Of a stretch of DNA of 64,000 bases, positions 23,371-32,514 are shown piece after piece. The position numbers and the translations under genes were made by a program. The number at the start of each line of letters is the position of its first letter. The first letter of the stretch is position 1. This DNA comes from Ruminococcus sp. Its GTDB lineage: Bacteria > Bacillota > Clostridia > Oscillospirales > Ruminococcaceae. The DNA is taken from NCBI GenBank assembly GCA_017470905.1, contig JAFUXL010000007.1:186001-250000 (forward strand). The letters are read 5' to 3'. Below the pieces are notes generated by a model. That model searched no databases, was not told the origin of the DNA, and saw only the letters and a program-made list of their open reading frames with translations.

Positions 23371-24047
23371 ATCTTTTCAGCCTCCTTTTCGCAGCCGCCC
23401 GACATGGGACATTTTTCGCATGAGCCGCATTTTATCTCGGCAGGCGGTTTTCTGTTCTTTAATTTATTTACAATTGCGATAATCATGCCGAGGGTGAAAA
23501 ATCCGCCGGCAGGCATGATAAATATAAGCATGGGATTGTCGTGTGCAAAGGGGATATTCATGCCGAGCCACTGACCCGCACCGATTATCTCACGAACCGA
23601 ACCCATTAAGAACAGCGCAAGCGTAAAGCCTATGCCCATGCCTATTGCATCACAGGCGGAGGCGATTACATTATTTTTGCTTGCGAACATTTCAGCTCTT
23701 CCGAAGATAATGCAGTTTACGGTTATGAGCGTGAGATATATGCCCAGACTGTCATAGAGTGACGGCACAAAGCCCTCCAGAAGAAAGCCTATGAGCGTTA
23801 CAAAGCTTGCAATGATTACTATGAACGCAGGTATTCTGACTTTGTCGGGGATAGCCTTTCTCAATGCCGATATGACGATATTTGAGCCGAGGAGAACGAA
23901 TGTTGTCGCAAGTCCCATGCCTATGCCGTTCATAGCCTGAGTAGTTACCGCAAGCGTCGGACACATACCGAGTAGCATTACAAGCGTGGGATTTTCTTTC
24001 AGTATGCCCTTTGATATTTCCTGACCGAGAGATTTATTTTCAGCCAT
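23367..24047 (-). CDS. rnfE: Rnf complex subunit E
   Basis: A 226-residue integral membrane subunit, partner of RnfA. The conserved NPTLVMLLGMCPTLAVT segment carries the core Cys. A C-terminal Cys-rich tail (CGSCEKCPMSGGCEK) goes beyond the usual helical core and is worth noting as a possible extra metal site. The ATG at 24047 has an AAGGAGG ribosome site, so an upstream in-frame start inside rnfG is rejected. It overlaps rnfG by 8 nt. Confidence 0.93.
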   Translation of the reverse strand: MAENKSLGQEISKGILKENPTLVMLLGMCPTLAVTTQAMNGIGMGLATTFVLLGSNIVISALRKAIPDKVRIPAFIVIIASFVTLIGFLLEGFVPSLYDSLGIYLTLITVNCIIFGRAEMFASKNNVIASACDAIGMGIGFTLALFLMGSVREIIGAGQWLGMNIPFAHDNPMLIFIMPAGGFFTLGMIIAIVNKLKNRKPPAEIKCGSCEKCPMSGGCEKEAEKI

Positions 24048-24579
24048 TGAGTATCGCCTCCTTGTTTGTATTATATACTTCGAGAGCCTCACTGACGGCT
24101 TTCTGCATACCCCTTGAGGAGAATGTAGCACCGCTTACCGCATCTACATCAACGGGATATTCGCTTTCGCCGTAGAACTGTCTGCGGAAATCGGGAATAT
24201 CCCTTACTTTAGAGCCGAGACCGGGGGTTTCTCCGAGCGATACAAATTCAATCCCCGAAACTGCGCCGTTTTCGTCAATTCCCACGAGGATATTTATGCC
24301 GTCCTTAGAATATCCGTCCGTACAGACATGAACGGCAGTTTTTCCATCGGTTGTCACGGCGATGGCCTCAATGTCATCATTTCCGAAATTGCCGTCAATC
24401 AATCTGCTGTCGGTTTTCCCGAAAAGGGACTCAACACTTGTGCTGAAACGCTGTTCCTTCTGCTGTGCGATTTTGTCCTTTGTCAGTTCATAGGCGAAAA
24501 CAAGCAGAACAGAGGCTATTACGCATATGACCGTAAGCACAAGAGTAGGCTTGATGTTATTTTCGGAATTATTTTTCAT
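24040..24579 (-). CDS. rnfG: Rnf complex subunit G (covalent FMN)
   Basis: A 179-residue subunit with one N-terminal helix (about 10-30) and an extracytoplasmic FMN-binding domain. The flavinylation motif SGATFSS sits near residue 150, where FMN is attached to the Thr by ApbE-type transferase; that enzyme is not encoded in the window. The ATG at 24579 has an AAGGAGG ribosome site. The start overlaps the end of rnfD by 11 nt. Confidence 0.93.
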   Translation of the reverse strand: MKNNSENNIKPTLVLTVICVIASVLLVFAYELTKDKIAQQKEQRFSTSVESLFGKTDSRLIDGNFGNDDIEAIAVTTDGKTAVHVCTDGYSKDGINILVGIDENGAVSGIEFVSLGETPGLGSKVRDIPDFRRQFYGESEYPVDVDAVSGATFSSRGMQKAVSEALEVYNTNKEAILNG

Positions 24580-25516
24580 TCTTGACAGCCTCCTTTGCGC
24601 CGAAAACCTTATTTCTTGTGAGCTGTTCAATATACGGCGTAAGTATGTTCATGAGAAGTATCGAGAACGAAACACCTTCGGGATATGAACCGAAATGGCG
24701 TATAACGAATGTTATAATTCCGCAGCCAATCCCGAAAATTACCTTTCCTTTAGTGGAAATAGGAGTTGTGGCATAGTCCGTTGCCATAAAGAATGCTCCG
24801 AGGAATACGCCGCCCGCAAGTATCTGATAAAGGGGGTCTGCTCCCGAAACAGCCGACAGCAAGCCGAGAGTTCCTATAAATGCGAGAGGTGCGGCAGGAT
24901 TTATAATTTTCTTGATAATTAAATATATGCCGCCTGCGAGGAGTGCAGCCGCACAGGTTTCGCCCAGACAGCCGCCGCTTTTTCCGAGAAATAAGTCAAG
25001 GTATGAATATACATCAACCGCTGTTTCGGGGAGTGCAAGGGGAGTAGCTCCCGAAACGGCATCAGTGGGGTTTCTGTACCAGAAAGGATACACCCAGTGC
25101 GTCATTGCGGAGGGAAAGCTTACCATGAGGACAATTCTTGCGGTTATGGCAGGGTTTGCGAAATTCTGACCGATACCGCCGAAAAGCTGCTTTACGATTG
25201 CTATTGCGATAAATGAGCCGATAACAGCAATCCACGGCGGCAGCGTGACAGGTAGGTTCATGGCAAGGATAAGCCCCGTAACGACAGCCGACAGGTCGCC
25301 GATTGTATTGTCACGCTTCATTAATTTTCTGCAAATAAATTCAAACAGCACACAGCTTATGATACAGACTGCCGTGAGCATTATCGAACGCCAGCCGAAA
25401 TAATACACGCTCATCACAAATGCAGGGACGAGGGCGATTACAACATTCAGCATGATGACGGAGGTTTTTATATAATTTTCGTCATGCGGTGACGGTGAAA
25501 CAATGAGTTTGTTCAT
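24569..25516 (-). CDS. rnfD: Rnf complex subunit D (covalent FMN)
   Basis: A 315-residue membrane subunit of eight to ten helices, homologous to NqrB. The flavinylation motif SGATPLA occurs at about residues 155-161. The N-terminus MNKLIVSPSPH is typical. The ATG at 25516 is preceded by a weak GAGG ribosome site and lies 7 nt after the rnfC stop, so translation is probably coupled. Confidence 0.94.
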   Translation of the reverse strand: MNKLIVSPSPHDENYIKTSVIMLNVVIALVPAFVMSVYYFGWRSIMLTAVCIISCVLFEFICRKLMKRDNTIGDLSAVVTGLILAMNLPVTLPPWIAVIGSFIAIAIVKQLFGGIGQNFANPAITARIVLMVSFPSAMTHWVYPFWYRNPTDAVSGATPLALPETAVDVYSYLDLFLGKSGGCLGETCAAALLAGGIYLIIKKIINPAAPLAFIGTLGLLSAVSGADPLYQILAGGVFLGAFFMATDYATTPISTKGKVIFGIGCGIITFVIRHFGSYPEGVSFSILLMNILTPYIEQLTRNKVFGAKEAVKNEK

Positions 25517-25523
25517 ATCTGCC

Positions 25524-26801
25524 TCACTTTCTCGGAATAAGAGCCTTTGCAAGCTGGTTGGTTTCCGCAAGCTTCCTGTTGGCAGGGCATACGAATGTAC
25601 AGCTTCCGCAGTTCATGCAGAGGGTGACTTTAAGCTCTCTGAGTTCCTCAATGTTTTTGATTTTGTAAGCTCTCTCGATTTCCGCAGGCATAAGCCCCAG
25701 CGGACAGACTGCAACACATCTTCCGCATCTTATGCATGATGCTGTCCTGCTGTCGTCATAGCTTTTTAACGCAAGAAGAGCATTTGAAGTCTTTACAACG
25801 GGCATATTCGGGTCGGGGATACTCATGCCCATCATAGGTCCTCCTGCAATGATTTTCTTCACGCTTTCCATATCGGTCTTGCAGTATTCAAGGAGCTTTA
25901 TAAAGGGAGTGCCTATGACTGTGCGGATATTTTTCGGCTCACCGACAGCGTTTCCGTCAACGGTAAGTCTGCGTGTGACAAGCGGCATACCCGTAGTCAT
26001 ATATCTGTAAAGAAATGCGACAGTCGAGACATTTATAACGATAACTCCAACGTCCGAGGGAAGCTGACCCTCCATTACCGTGCGCCCCGTTGAGTTATAT
26101 ATTATAACTTTCTCCGCCCCCTGAGGGTATTTTGACGGGAGCGTGAAAATATCAATGGTGTCATCATTTTCAGCCATTCTGGTAAAATTTTTAATAGCCT
26201 CGGGCTTATTGGACTCTATCGCAAGAATGGCACGGGGAATATTCAGCATATTCTTGATGTAGTTTATACCGCCTATAATATCGTTCGGACATTCCATCAT
26301 TTCACGGTAATCGGCGGTGATGTAGGGTTCGCACTCTGCGGCATTGATAATGATAACGTCAATAGGTGTTTTGGGGTTGAGCTTGATATGTGTCGGAAAG
26401 CCTGCACCGCCCAGACCGCACGCACCGCTTTCACGGACTGCTTTCAGAAAGCTTTCTTTATCGGTAATGACGGGAGGTTTAACTTCTTCGGAAATCTCCT
26501 GTTTGCCATCAGTGGTTATTTCAACGGCTTTACAGACATTTCCCATAGCGTTTCTGTAGTCGGTTACAGCCGTGACAGTACCCGATACGCTTGAATGTAC
26601 GGGCGCACTGAACGGCGCATCGCAGTCTCCGATTTTCTGTCCGACCTTAACCGTGTCTTTCGGCTTTACAAGCAGACTGCACGGCACGCCCATATGCATC
26701 GACATGGGGATAATAACCTTTTCGGGCAGAGGAAAATCAACGGTAGCCGAATTCTGAGTATTTTTCCGGTGTTTCAGCTTTATTCCTTTAAGCTTTTTCA
26801 T
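25524..26801 (-). CDS. rnfC: Rnf complex subunit C
   Basis: A 425-residue cytoplasmic subunit that binds FMN and NADH and carries two 4Fe-4S clusters. The glycine-rich GACGLGGAGFPTH segment (about residue 130) marks the nucleotide site; two CxxCxxCxxxCP motifs are near residues 360 and 400. First gene of the operon. The ATG at 26801 has an AAGGAGG ribosome site and a promoter lies at 26833-26861. Confidence 0.95.
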   Translation of the reverse strand: MKKLKGIKLKHRKNTQNSATVDFPLPEKVIIPMSMHMGVPCSLLVKPKDTVKVGQKIGDCDAPFSAPVHSSVSGTVTAVTDYRNAMGNVCKAVEITTDGKQEISEEVKPPVITDKESFLKAVRESGACGLGGAGFPTHIKLNPKTPIDVIIINAAECEPYITADYREMMECPNDIIGGINYIKNMLNIPRAILAIESNKPEAIKNFTRMAENDDTIDIFTLPSKYPQGAEKVIIYNSTGRTVMEGQLPSDVGVIVINVSTVAFLYRYMTTGMPLVTRRLTVDGNAVGEPKNIRTVIGTPFIKLLEYCKTDMESVKKIIAGGPMMGMSIPDPNMPVVKTSNALLALKSYDDSRTASCIRCGRCVAVCPLGLMPAEIERAYKIKNIEELRELKVTLCMNCGSCTFVCPANRKLAETNQLAKALIPRK

Positions 26802-26832
26802 AAATTCCTCCTTAAAAAAATTATACACTATA

Positions 26833-26861
26833 ATTATATAATATTTTTTTTACGAATACAA
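26833..26861 (-). promoter_or_regulatory. promoter of the rnfCDGEAB operon
   Basis: TTGTAT (26856-26861) and TATAAT (26833-26838) on the minus strand with a 17-nt spacer, about 30 nt before the rnfC start. Confidence 0.75.
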
Positions 26862-26919
26862 TAGTATTGAGAAAAAAATTGTACAAATCAAATATCTGAC
26901 ATATCTTCCGTCTGCATAA

Positions 26920-26949
26920 ATATAAAGGACGCTTTTTTCAGCGTCCTTT
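26920..26949 (-). terminator. hairpin terminator after ftsH
   Basis: The AGGACGC/GCGTCCT stem lies just after the ftsH stop, with a T-rich 3' flank on the minus strand. Confidence 0.75.
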
Positions 26950-26953
26950 TCTG

Positions 26954-28846
26954 TTATTCTTCATCAGGTTTTTCTTCAAATACGGGCTGGTTGAGAATAT
27001 CCTCGGTTATTTCGCCCCTCATCATTTTTTCAAAGTCCTCTCCGTCGATTTTCTCGAATTTAAGGAGATACTTTGCAAGCAGATGAAGCTTGTCGATATT
27101 CGCACGCAGAATATCCTTGCAGTCTGCGTAAGCCTTTTCGATTATGCCCCTTACTTCCTCATCAATTTCTGCGGCGACAGCCTCACTGTAATTGCGTGTG
27201 TGACCATAGTCCTTTCCGAGGAAAACTTCATCGTTGCTTGAACCGTATACGACAGTTCCGAGCTTTTTGGAGAATCCGTATCTTGTCACCATATTCCTTG
27301 CGGTAGAGGTGGCACGTTCAATGTCGTTCGATGCACCCGTGCATATATCGTCAAGGATAAGCTCTTCGGCAACTCTTCCGCCGAGCAGCATTATTATGTT
27401 CTCACGCATCTGGTTTCTTGAAACGTGCATATCATCAGTATCTGGTCTTGTAACGGTAAGACCTGCCGCCATGCCGCGCTGAATTATAGTCACCTGATGA
27501 ACCTTATCCTGCGTGGGGAGATTATATGCGGCTACAGCGTGACCTGCCTCGTGGTATGCCGTGACACGTCTGTCGCTTTCGGTGACAATTCTCGATTTTT
27601 TCTCCGGACCTGCGATTACTTTCATTGTAGCCTCTTCGATGTCGTGTTCGGTTATGGACATTCTGTCCTGTCTTGCGGCAAGGAGTGCGGCTTCGTTGAG
27701 GAGGTTTTCGAGGTCTGCGCCCGTAAAGCCCTGAGTAGTCTGTGCGATTACACGCAAATCAACATCGGGGGCAAGAGGCTTGTTTTTGGAATGAACTTTA
27801 AGAATTTCCTCTCTGCCCTTTACATCGGGATAGCCGACAACGACCTGCCTGTCAAATCTTCCCGGACGGAGCAAAGCAGGGTCAAGAATATCACGGCGGT
27901 TGGTTGCGGCAATGACTATAACGCTTTCGTTGCCCGTAAAGCCGTCCATTTCGACGAGCAGCTGGTTGAGGGTCTGTTCACGTTCATCGTGACCGCCGCC
28001 CAGACCTGCGCCACGGTGTCTGCCGACCGCATCAATTTCGTCTATGAAGATAATCGAGGGGGAGTGTTTTTTAGCCTGTTCAAACAAATCCCTTACACGG
28101 GAAGCACCGACGCCGACAAACATCTCCACGAAATCCGAACCCGAAATCGGGAAGAACGGACAGCCTGCCTCACCTGCAACGGCTCTTGCGAGGAGAGTTT
28201 TACCCGTACCGGGAGGACCCAAAAGGAGAACGCCTTTAGGGACTTTTGCGCCTATTTCGGTATATTTTCCGGGGTGCTTGAGGTAATCGACAATTTCCTG
28301 AAGCTCCTGTTTTTCCTCGTCTGCTCCGGCAACGTCATCAAAAGTGGCTTTTCTGCCGCTTGCCTGTGCTTTGAGGTTGGCTTTTCCGAAAGATGTATAT
28401 TTTCCGCCGCCGCCGTTCTGTTTCATCATGAAATAGAGTATCACTATTCCGAGGACTATCGTGAGCAGGACGGGGATAAGGGAATAAAGCCATGTATGGT
28501 CAGTTACCTTTATATAGTCCTGAGTGAGCGGTTCATCGGGATATTTTTCGTTATATTCCTTTCTGTAGTCTTTGGTATCCTCATAGAATACCGAAACGCT
28601 CGGAACGTTGTATTTTTTGAGAGTATTGTCGTCCCTCAGCTTGTATACAAGCTCGCCCGAACCGAGGTCAAGCTCGTAATATGATACTTCGTAGTTGTCA
28701 AAATGGCTTATAACTTCGGTATATTCTGTTTTTTCGGCGGAACTGCCCATTCTTGAGGTAACAAAATATATGCAGAAGAAAGCTATTACGAGAATGATAA
28801 TGTAAGTAAAAATACCCTTGCTTTTCTTTGGTGTCAAATCATTCAC
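26954..28846 (-). CDS. ftsH: ATP-dependent zinc metalloprotease FtsH
   Basis: Membrane-bound AAA+ protease that degrades misfolded membrane proteins and regulators. The 630-residue chain has membrane helices at 13-30 and 120-141. The Walker A motif GPPGTGKT is at 210-217, Walker B IIFIDE at 265-270, the second region of homology ATNRRD at 314-319, and the zinc-binding HEAGH at 432-436. The GTG at 28846 touches the ribosome site AAGGAG; an in-frame TTG at 28837 has a more usual 8-nt spacing and may be used. It overlaps the tilS stop by 8 nt. tilS-ftsH adjacency is conserved in Firmicutes (often with hpt between them, which is absent here). Confidence 0.97.
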   Translation of the reverse strand: MNDLTPKKSKGIFTYIIILVIAFFCIYFVTSRMGSSAEKTEYTEVISHFDNYEVSYYELDLGSGELVYKLRDDNTLKKYNVPSVSVFYEDTKDYRKEYNEKYPDEPLTQDYIKVTDHTWLYSLIPVLLTIVLGIVILYFMMKQNGGGGKYTSFGKANLKAQASGRKATFDDVAGADEEKQELQEIVDYLKHPGKYTEIGAKVPKGVLLLGPPGTGKTLLARAVAGEAGCPFFPISGSDFVEMFVGVGASRVRDLFEQAKKHSPSIIFIDEIDAVGRHRGAGLGGGHDEREQTLNQLLVEMDGFTGNESVIVIAATNRRDILDPALLRPGRFDRQVVVGYPDVKGREEILKVHSKNKPLAPDVDLRVIAQTTQGFTGADLENLLNEAALLAARQDRMSITEHDIEEATMKVIAGPEKKSRIVTESDRRVTAYHEAGHAVAAYNLPTQDKVHQVTIIQRGMAAGLTVTRPDTDDMHVSRNQMRENIIMLLGGRVAEELILDDICTGASNDIERATSTARNMVTRYGFSKKLGTVVYGSSNDEVFLGKDYGHTRNYSEAVAAEIDEEVRGIIEKAYADCKDILRANIDKLHLLAKYLLKFEKIDGEDFEKMMRGEITEDILNQPVFEEKPDEE

Positions 28847-30191
28847 TCCTTACAGTAATTTTCAACAATTTTTTTGTATTCCCGTCGGGGGCTACCCTCC
28901 GGGAAATGCCTATACCCTCCGCAAAGACTGTTCCCTTTTCGTCCTCGATGAAATGCAGAAACTCCCTCTCTGCCGGGGGGATTTTTTCGTTTATGAGTTT
29001 TTTGACGGAGGAGGTAAAATTTCTTCCCCTGAGCTGTATTCTGTCGCCGAAACGCCTGTTTCTTACAACGGCTCTTCCTACTATTTTATCATAATCTATC
29101 AGGTAAAATGTTAATTTTTTATGAACAGAAAGAAATTTCTTCAAATTATCACATTCCACTGTTTCGCAGATAAGTTTTTTGTTTAAAAAAATGGAATTTT
29201 CGCCTATAACCAAATCTTTTTCGATATACTGCGTATCTTTTTGCGTAATTTTTCTGATTTCGCAGATATTTCCGTCCGATACGAGGAAAATATCGCCCGA
29301 AAGGTTTAATTTTCCGCCGTTTATGAGAATATCGTCTGCGGTGTTGAGCCTTTCATGGGAATACGGCAGGGAATTTTCCGAGAGTAGACGGGCTATGCAT
29401 CTTTTTCTTATGACCTCATCGTACTGCGAAAGTCCCGTCAATTTATTTTCCCGACAGCAGTTATTCATGGCGGAATTTACCTGATTTTCTATAAAATTAT
29501 TTTCGCTGCGCAGGCTGATGAATGTTTTGACCGAGGTTTCGATAACGGAAGTGTTTATCTCTGCCAGCATGGGGATTATGCCGTGCCGTATTTTATTTCT
29601 CGTGTAATCGTCCGATAAATTGGTGCTGTCGGTGACATACGGCTGATTTTTATCTTTGAGAAAGCTTTCAATCTCCTGTCTTGTGACTGTCAGCATGGGG
29701 CGGATAATATTGCCCCTCACGGGAGGAATGCCCGAAATGCCTTTGAGCGCAGTACCCCTTGTGAGGTTAAGAATTGCGGTTTCGAGGTTATCATTGGCAT
29801 TATGGGCTGTTGCGAGCTTCTTTCCGCAGGAATATTCCGAGAAGATTTTATACCTTAAAATCCGTGCGGCTTCCTCGTCCGAAATGGAATTTTCGGCGGC
29901 GAATTTCGGAACATCGCATTTTTCCGCATTAAAGGCTATTCCCATATTTTCGCAGAGCCTGCGGCAGAATTCTTCATCTCTGTCGCTCTCTTCGCCCCTT
30001 ATGGAGTGATTTACATGGAGAGCCTCAACGGAAAAGCCGATAATTCCGCTTAATTCCCTCATAGACAGCAAAAGGCAAACGCTGTCCGCACCTCCCGAAA
30101 GACCGCAGACAACGCAATCGCCTTTTTTAATCATATCATATTGTTTAACAAAATCAATAATTTTATTTATCATAATCTTTATCTTTATCAT
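28839..30191 (-). CDS. tilS: tRNA(Ile)-lysidine synthetase
   Basis: Modifies C34 of the CAU-anticodon tRNA-Ile to lysidine, switching its decoding to AUA and its identity to isoleucine. The PP-loop motif SGGADS is at about residues 31-36, followed by the TilS-specific HVNHSIRG and the C-terminal domain with the [11 protein letters not shown] segment. The 450-residue length is typical. An ATG at 30173 (MINKIIDF) fits the family N-terminus better than the one at 30191. Neither has a strong ribosome site, and both overlap the end of the broken upstream gene, so coupling to it is likely. Confidence 0.92.
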   Translation of the reverse strand: MIKIKIMINKIIDFVKQYDMIKKGDCVVCGLSGGADSVCLLLSMRELSGIIGFSVEALHVNHSIRGEESDRDEEFCRRLCENMGIAFNAEKCDVPKFAAENSISDEEAARILRYKIFSEYSCGKKLATAHNANDNLETAILNLTRGTALKGISGIPPVRGNIIRPMLTVTRQEIESFLKDKNQPYVTDSTNLSDDYTRNKIRHGIIPMLAEINTSVIETSVKTFISLRSENNFIENQVNSAMNNCCRENKLTGLSQYDEVIRKRCIARLLSENSLPYSHERLNTADDILINGGKLNLSGDIFLVSDGNICEIRKITQKDTQYIEKDLVIGENSIFLNKKLICETVECDNLKKFLSVHKKLTFYLIDYDKIVGRAVVRNRRFGDRIQLRGRNFTSSVKKLINEKIPPAEREFLHFIEDEKGTVFAEGIGISRRVAPDGNTKKLLKITVRSE

Positions 30192-30495
30192 TTTTGTATG
30201 CGATGAAATCCCCGACAGTCTGAATTAATGCAATAAACGATGCCGAGCCGAATATAACGAGTCAGAAAATGAATACAAATCCGAGTGCGCCCTTGTTTGC
30301 CGCCGTATATGTATCGTCCATAGGCGAGAAGATTATCAGCATAGCAATAAAGCTTATAATCAGTGAAAGCAGCGTGAAAATAATCTCATGCAGTACGAAA
30401 CGGCTGGTTTTTTCGTAATTGCAGGTATTTATCCAGAGCTTAACCCACATAAACGATACTGCGACAAAAACAATCAGATAAATATATACTTCCAT
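30163..30495 (-). pseudogene. three-helix membrane protein gene interrupted by in-frame TGA
   Basis: The frame from the ATG at 30495 encodes 77 residues with membrane helices at about 3-22 and 32-55. It meets TGA at 30262-30264 inside a third helix. Reading through it continues for 32 more residues, completing the helix and ending in a charged tail, with the final TAA at 30163 overlapping the start of tilS. A tryptophan (TGG) at that point would give a normal 110-residue membrane protein. I do not recognise the family. The gene may be a pseudogene, carry a sequencing error, or be read through. Confidence 0.65.
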
Positions 30496-30499
30496 TTAA

Positions 30500-30590
30500 A
30501 ATCGTCAGGTTTGCGCCTTTATAACCTTGCATCTCCGTTCACTTCGCAAAGCTTCGTTCACTCCCGATGCAAGGCGCAAACCCTCCTCCT
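30500..30590 (-). repeat. family 1 nested-hairpin repeat, copy d
   Basis: The outer stem GGTTTGCGCC (30508-30517) pairs with GGCGCAAACC (30573-30582). The inner stem CCTTGCAT (30525-30532) pairs with ATGCAAGG (30567-30574). The family tail GACGATTTTAAAT in minus orientation ends in the ATG of the interrupted membrane-protein gene. Confidence 0.85.
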
Positions 30591-30593
30591 GTT

Positions 30594-30662
30594 GAAATCG
30601 TCAATTTTTGCCTTTGAGACTTGTCATTTCGTTCACTCTCATGACAAAGGCAAAAATTTCCT
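30594..30662 (-). repeat. family 1 nested-hairpin repeat, copy e (short core)
   Basis: The outer stem AATTTTTGCC (30603-30612) pairs with GGCAAAAATT (30649-30658). The inner stem TTGTCAT (30621-30627) pairs with ATGACAA (30641-30647). The core is only 13 nt, much shorter than in other copies. Tandem with copy d, between dnaB and the interrupted gene. Confidence 0.82.
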
Positions 30663-30674
30663 CTCTATATTTTA

Positions 30675-32042
30675 TTACGGAGCAGGCGGCTGCTGTGTGC
30701 CTGAATCGAGGTTTGAAAATCTTGTGTACTGACCGTCCCAGACAAGCTCGACAGTACCCGTTTCGCCGTGGCGGTTTTTGGCAACTATACATTCGGCGAT
30801 ATTCTTTTTCTGACTGTCCTTATTGTAGTAAGCGTCACGGTAGAGAAAGAGAACAATATCTGCGTCCTGTTCGATAGAACCCGACTCACGCAAATCCGAG
30901 AGCATGGGACGCTTGTCGTTTCTGCCCTCTGTTGCTCTCGAAAGCTGTGAAAGCAGGATAACGGGAACATTCAGTTCCTTTGCCATGATTTTTAGCTGTC
31001 TGGTTATTTCGCTGACAACGGTAACACGGTTGTCGGAGCGTGATGTGGACTCCATAAGCTGAAGATAGTCTATGACAACAAGACCGAGGTTTTTCATTCG
31101 TCTGAGCTTTGATTTCATCTGCTGTGCGTTTATTCCGGCAGTATCGTCAATATATATCGGGAACGTGCTTAAATAGCCTGCACCCGTAGCAAGTCTTACC
31201 CACTCATCGTTGTTTATCCTGCCGCTGCGCAGAGAATGTGAGTCCACTCCCGATTCCGTTGAGAGAACTCTTGTTGCAAGCTGTTCCCTTGACATTTCAA
31301 GGCTGAAAACGGCTACTTCTTTTTTGTTTTCAATATCCCTGCTCCGCCTTGCGACATTTGCTGCGATATTCATTGCAAAGGAGGTTTTGCCCATACCGGG
31401 TCGGGCGGCTATGATTATCAGGTCTGATTTGTTAAGTCCCGATGTTATCGTATCGAGGAGAGTAAAGCCCGTCCTTGCGCCGATATATTTTTCCTTGTCC
31501 TCGCCCGATATTTTTCCGAGCCTGTCATAAGCTTCAAGGACAGCCGTGCTGAGAGGAGTAAGCCCCCTTATGTCCTTTCCCTGACGTATGTCGAATATTT
31601 TCTTTTCCGCAGAGTCTATCAGCAGCTGCGAATCCGTTTCACCCGACTGTATCTCTTCGAGGATTGACCTTGCGGCGATACTGAGACTGCGGATATAGAA
31701 TTTATCCGTGACTATTTTGCAGTATGTATGTATATTTTCGGAGGATGGGAGAGTGTTGGCAATTTCCATGAGATAGCGTCTGCCCTCCGCAGCGGATTCA
31801 AATATATGCAGCTTTTCAGCCTCATTCAGAACCGTTACTATATCCACAGGGATATTATTTGTAAACATACGCTGAATTATTCCGTAAATAGCCTGATGCT
31901 GTTCGCTGTAGAAATAATTCGGGCTTATCTTTTCAATAACCGCAGGAAGTACGGAGGGGTCTGCAAGCACAGAGCCTATGACACACTGCTCCGCCTCGAT
32001 ATTGTGCGGAAATTCTCCTGCTGAAATATTCTGTCCGTCCAT
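30675..32042 (-). CDS. dnaB: replicative DNA helicase DnaB
   Basis: Hexameric helicase that unwinds DNA at the replication fork. The 455-residue chain has the N-terminal DnaB domain (about 12-115) beginning PHNIEAEQCVIGSVL. The RecA-like motor has Walker A ARPGMGKT at about residue 213. DnaB-specific motif VIDYLQLM is near 320 and the C-terminal SGSIEQDADIV segment is present. The ATG shares a base with the rplI stop (TAATG), which implies coupling. The rplI-dnaB pair is common in Firmicutes. Confidence 0.97.
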   Translation of the reverse strand: MDGQNISAGEFPHNIEAEQCVIGSVLADPSVLPAVIEKISPNYFYSEQHQAIYGIIQRMFTNNIPVDIVTVLNEAEKLHIFESAAEGRRYLMEIANTLPSSENIHTYCKIVTDKFYIRSLSIAARSILEEIQSGETDSQLLIDSAEKKIFDIRQGKDIRGLTPLSTAVLEAYDRLGKISGEDKEKYIGARTGFTLLDTITSGLNKSDLIIIAARPGMGKTSFAMNIAANVARRSRDIENKKEVAVFSLEMSREQLATRVLSTESGVDSHSLRSGRINNDEWVRLATGAGYLSTFPIYIDDTAGINAQQMKSKLRRMKNLGLVVIDYLQLMESTSRSDNRVTVVSEITRQLKIMAKELNVPVILLSQLSRATEGRNDKRPMLSDLRESGSIEQDADIVLFLYRDAYYNKDSQKKNIAECIVAKNRHGETGTVELVWDGQYTRFSNLDSGTQQPPAP

Positions 32043-32488
32043 TATTCAGAAACTACCTCTATATCTATCTTTTCGCTTATTCCTGCATAGAATTTTATAA
32101 CGGCATTGTAAGAGCCGAAATTCTTTATATCCGAGCCGAGCGAAATTTTCTTCTTGTCAATCTTGACGCCGAACTGTTCGCTGAGTGCATCGGCTACATG
32201 ACCTGCCGTAACCGAACCGAAAAGCCTGTCGTTTGAGCCAGCCTTAGCCCTGATTACAACCTTCTGACCCTTTACCTTAGCGGCATATTCTTCGGCTTCC
32301 TTTATTTCCATGTCAATCTTATGCTGTGCGGAGGCTTTTTTGCCCTCAAGGTCGCTGAGATTTTTTGCCGTTGCCTCGACTGCTAAATTCTTCGGAATGA
32401 GCATATTTCTTGCATAACCGTCGGCGACATTCCTAACCTCGCCTTTTTTTCCCGAACCCTTTACGTCCTGTAAAAAAATAACCTTCAT
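32042..32488 (-). CDS. rplI: 50S ribosomal protein L9
   Basis: A 148-residue large-subunit ribosomal protein. The N-terminal [21 protein letters not shown] and the Gly-rich YARNMLIPK segments are diagnostic, followed by the long central helix and the C-terminal rRNA-binding domain. An AAAGGA ribosome site precedes the ATG. It lies 26 nt after gdpP and overlaps dnaB, so gdpP-rplI-dnaB form one transcription unit, a common order in Firmicutes. Confidence 0.97.
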   Translation of the reverse strand: MKVIFLQDVKGSGKKGEVRNVADGYARNMLIPKNLAVEATAKNLSDLEGKKASAQHKIDMEIKEAEEYAAKVKGQKVVIRAKAGSNDRLFGSVTAGHVADALSEQFGVKIDKKKISLGSDIKNFGSYNAVIKFYAGISEKIDIEVVSE

Positions 32489-32514
32489 AAATCATAATCC
32501 TTTCTTATTTTATA

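Noticed and set aside
27425-28684. A 419-codon open frame antisense to ftsH
   Set aside because: It mirrors codon bias of the well-supported ftsH frame, has no domain features and no ribosome site.
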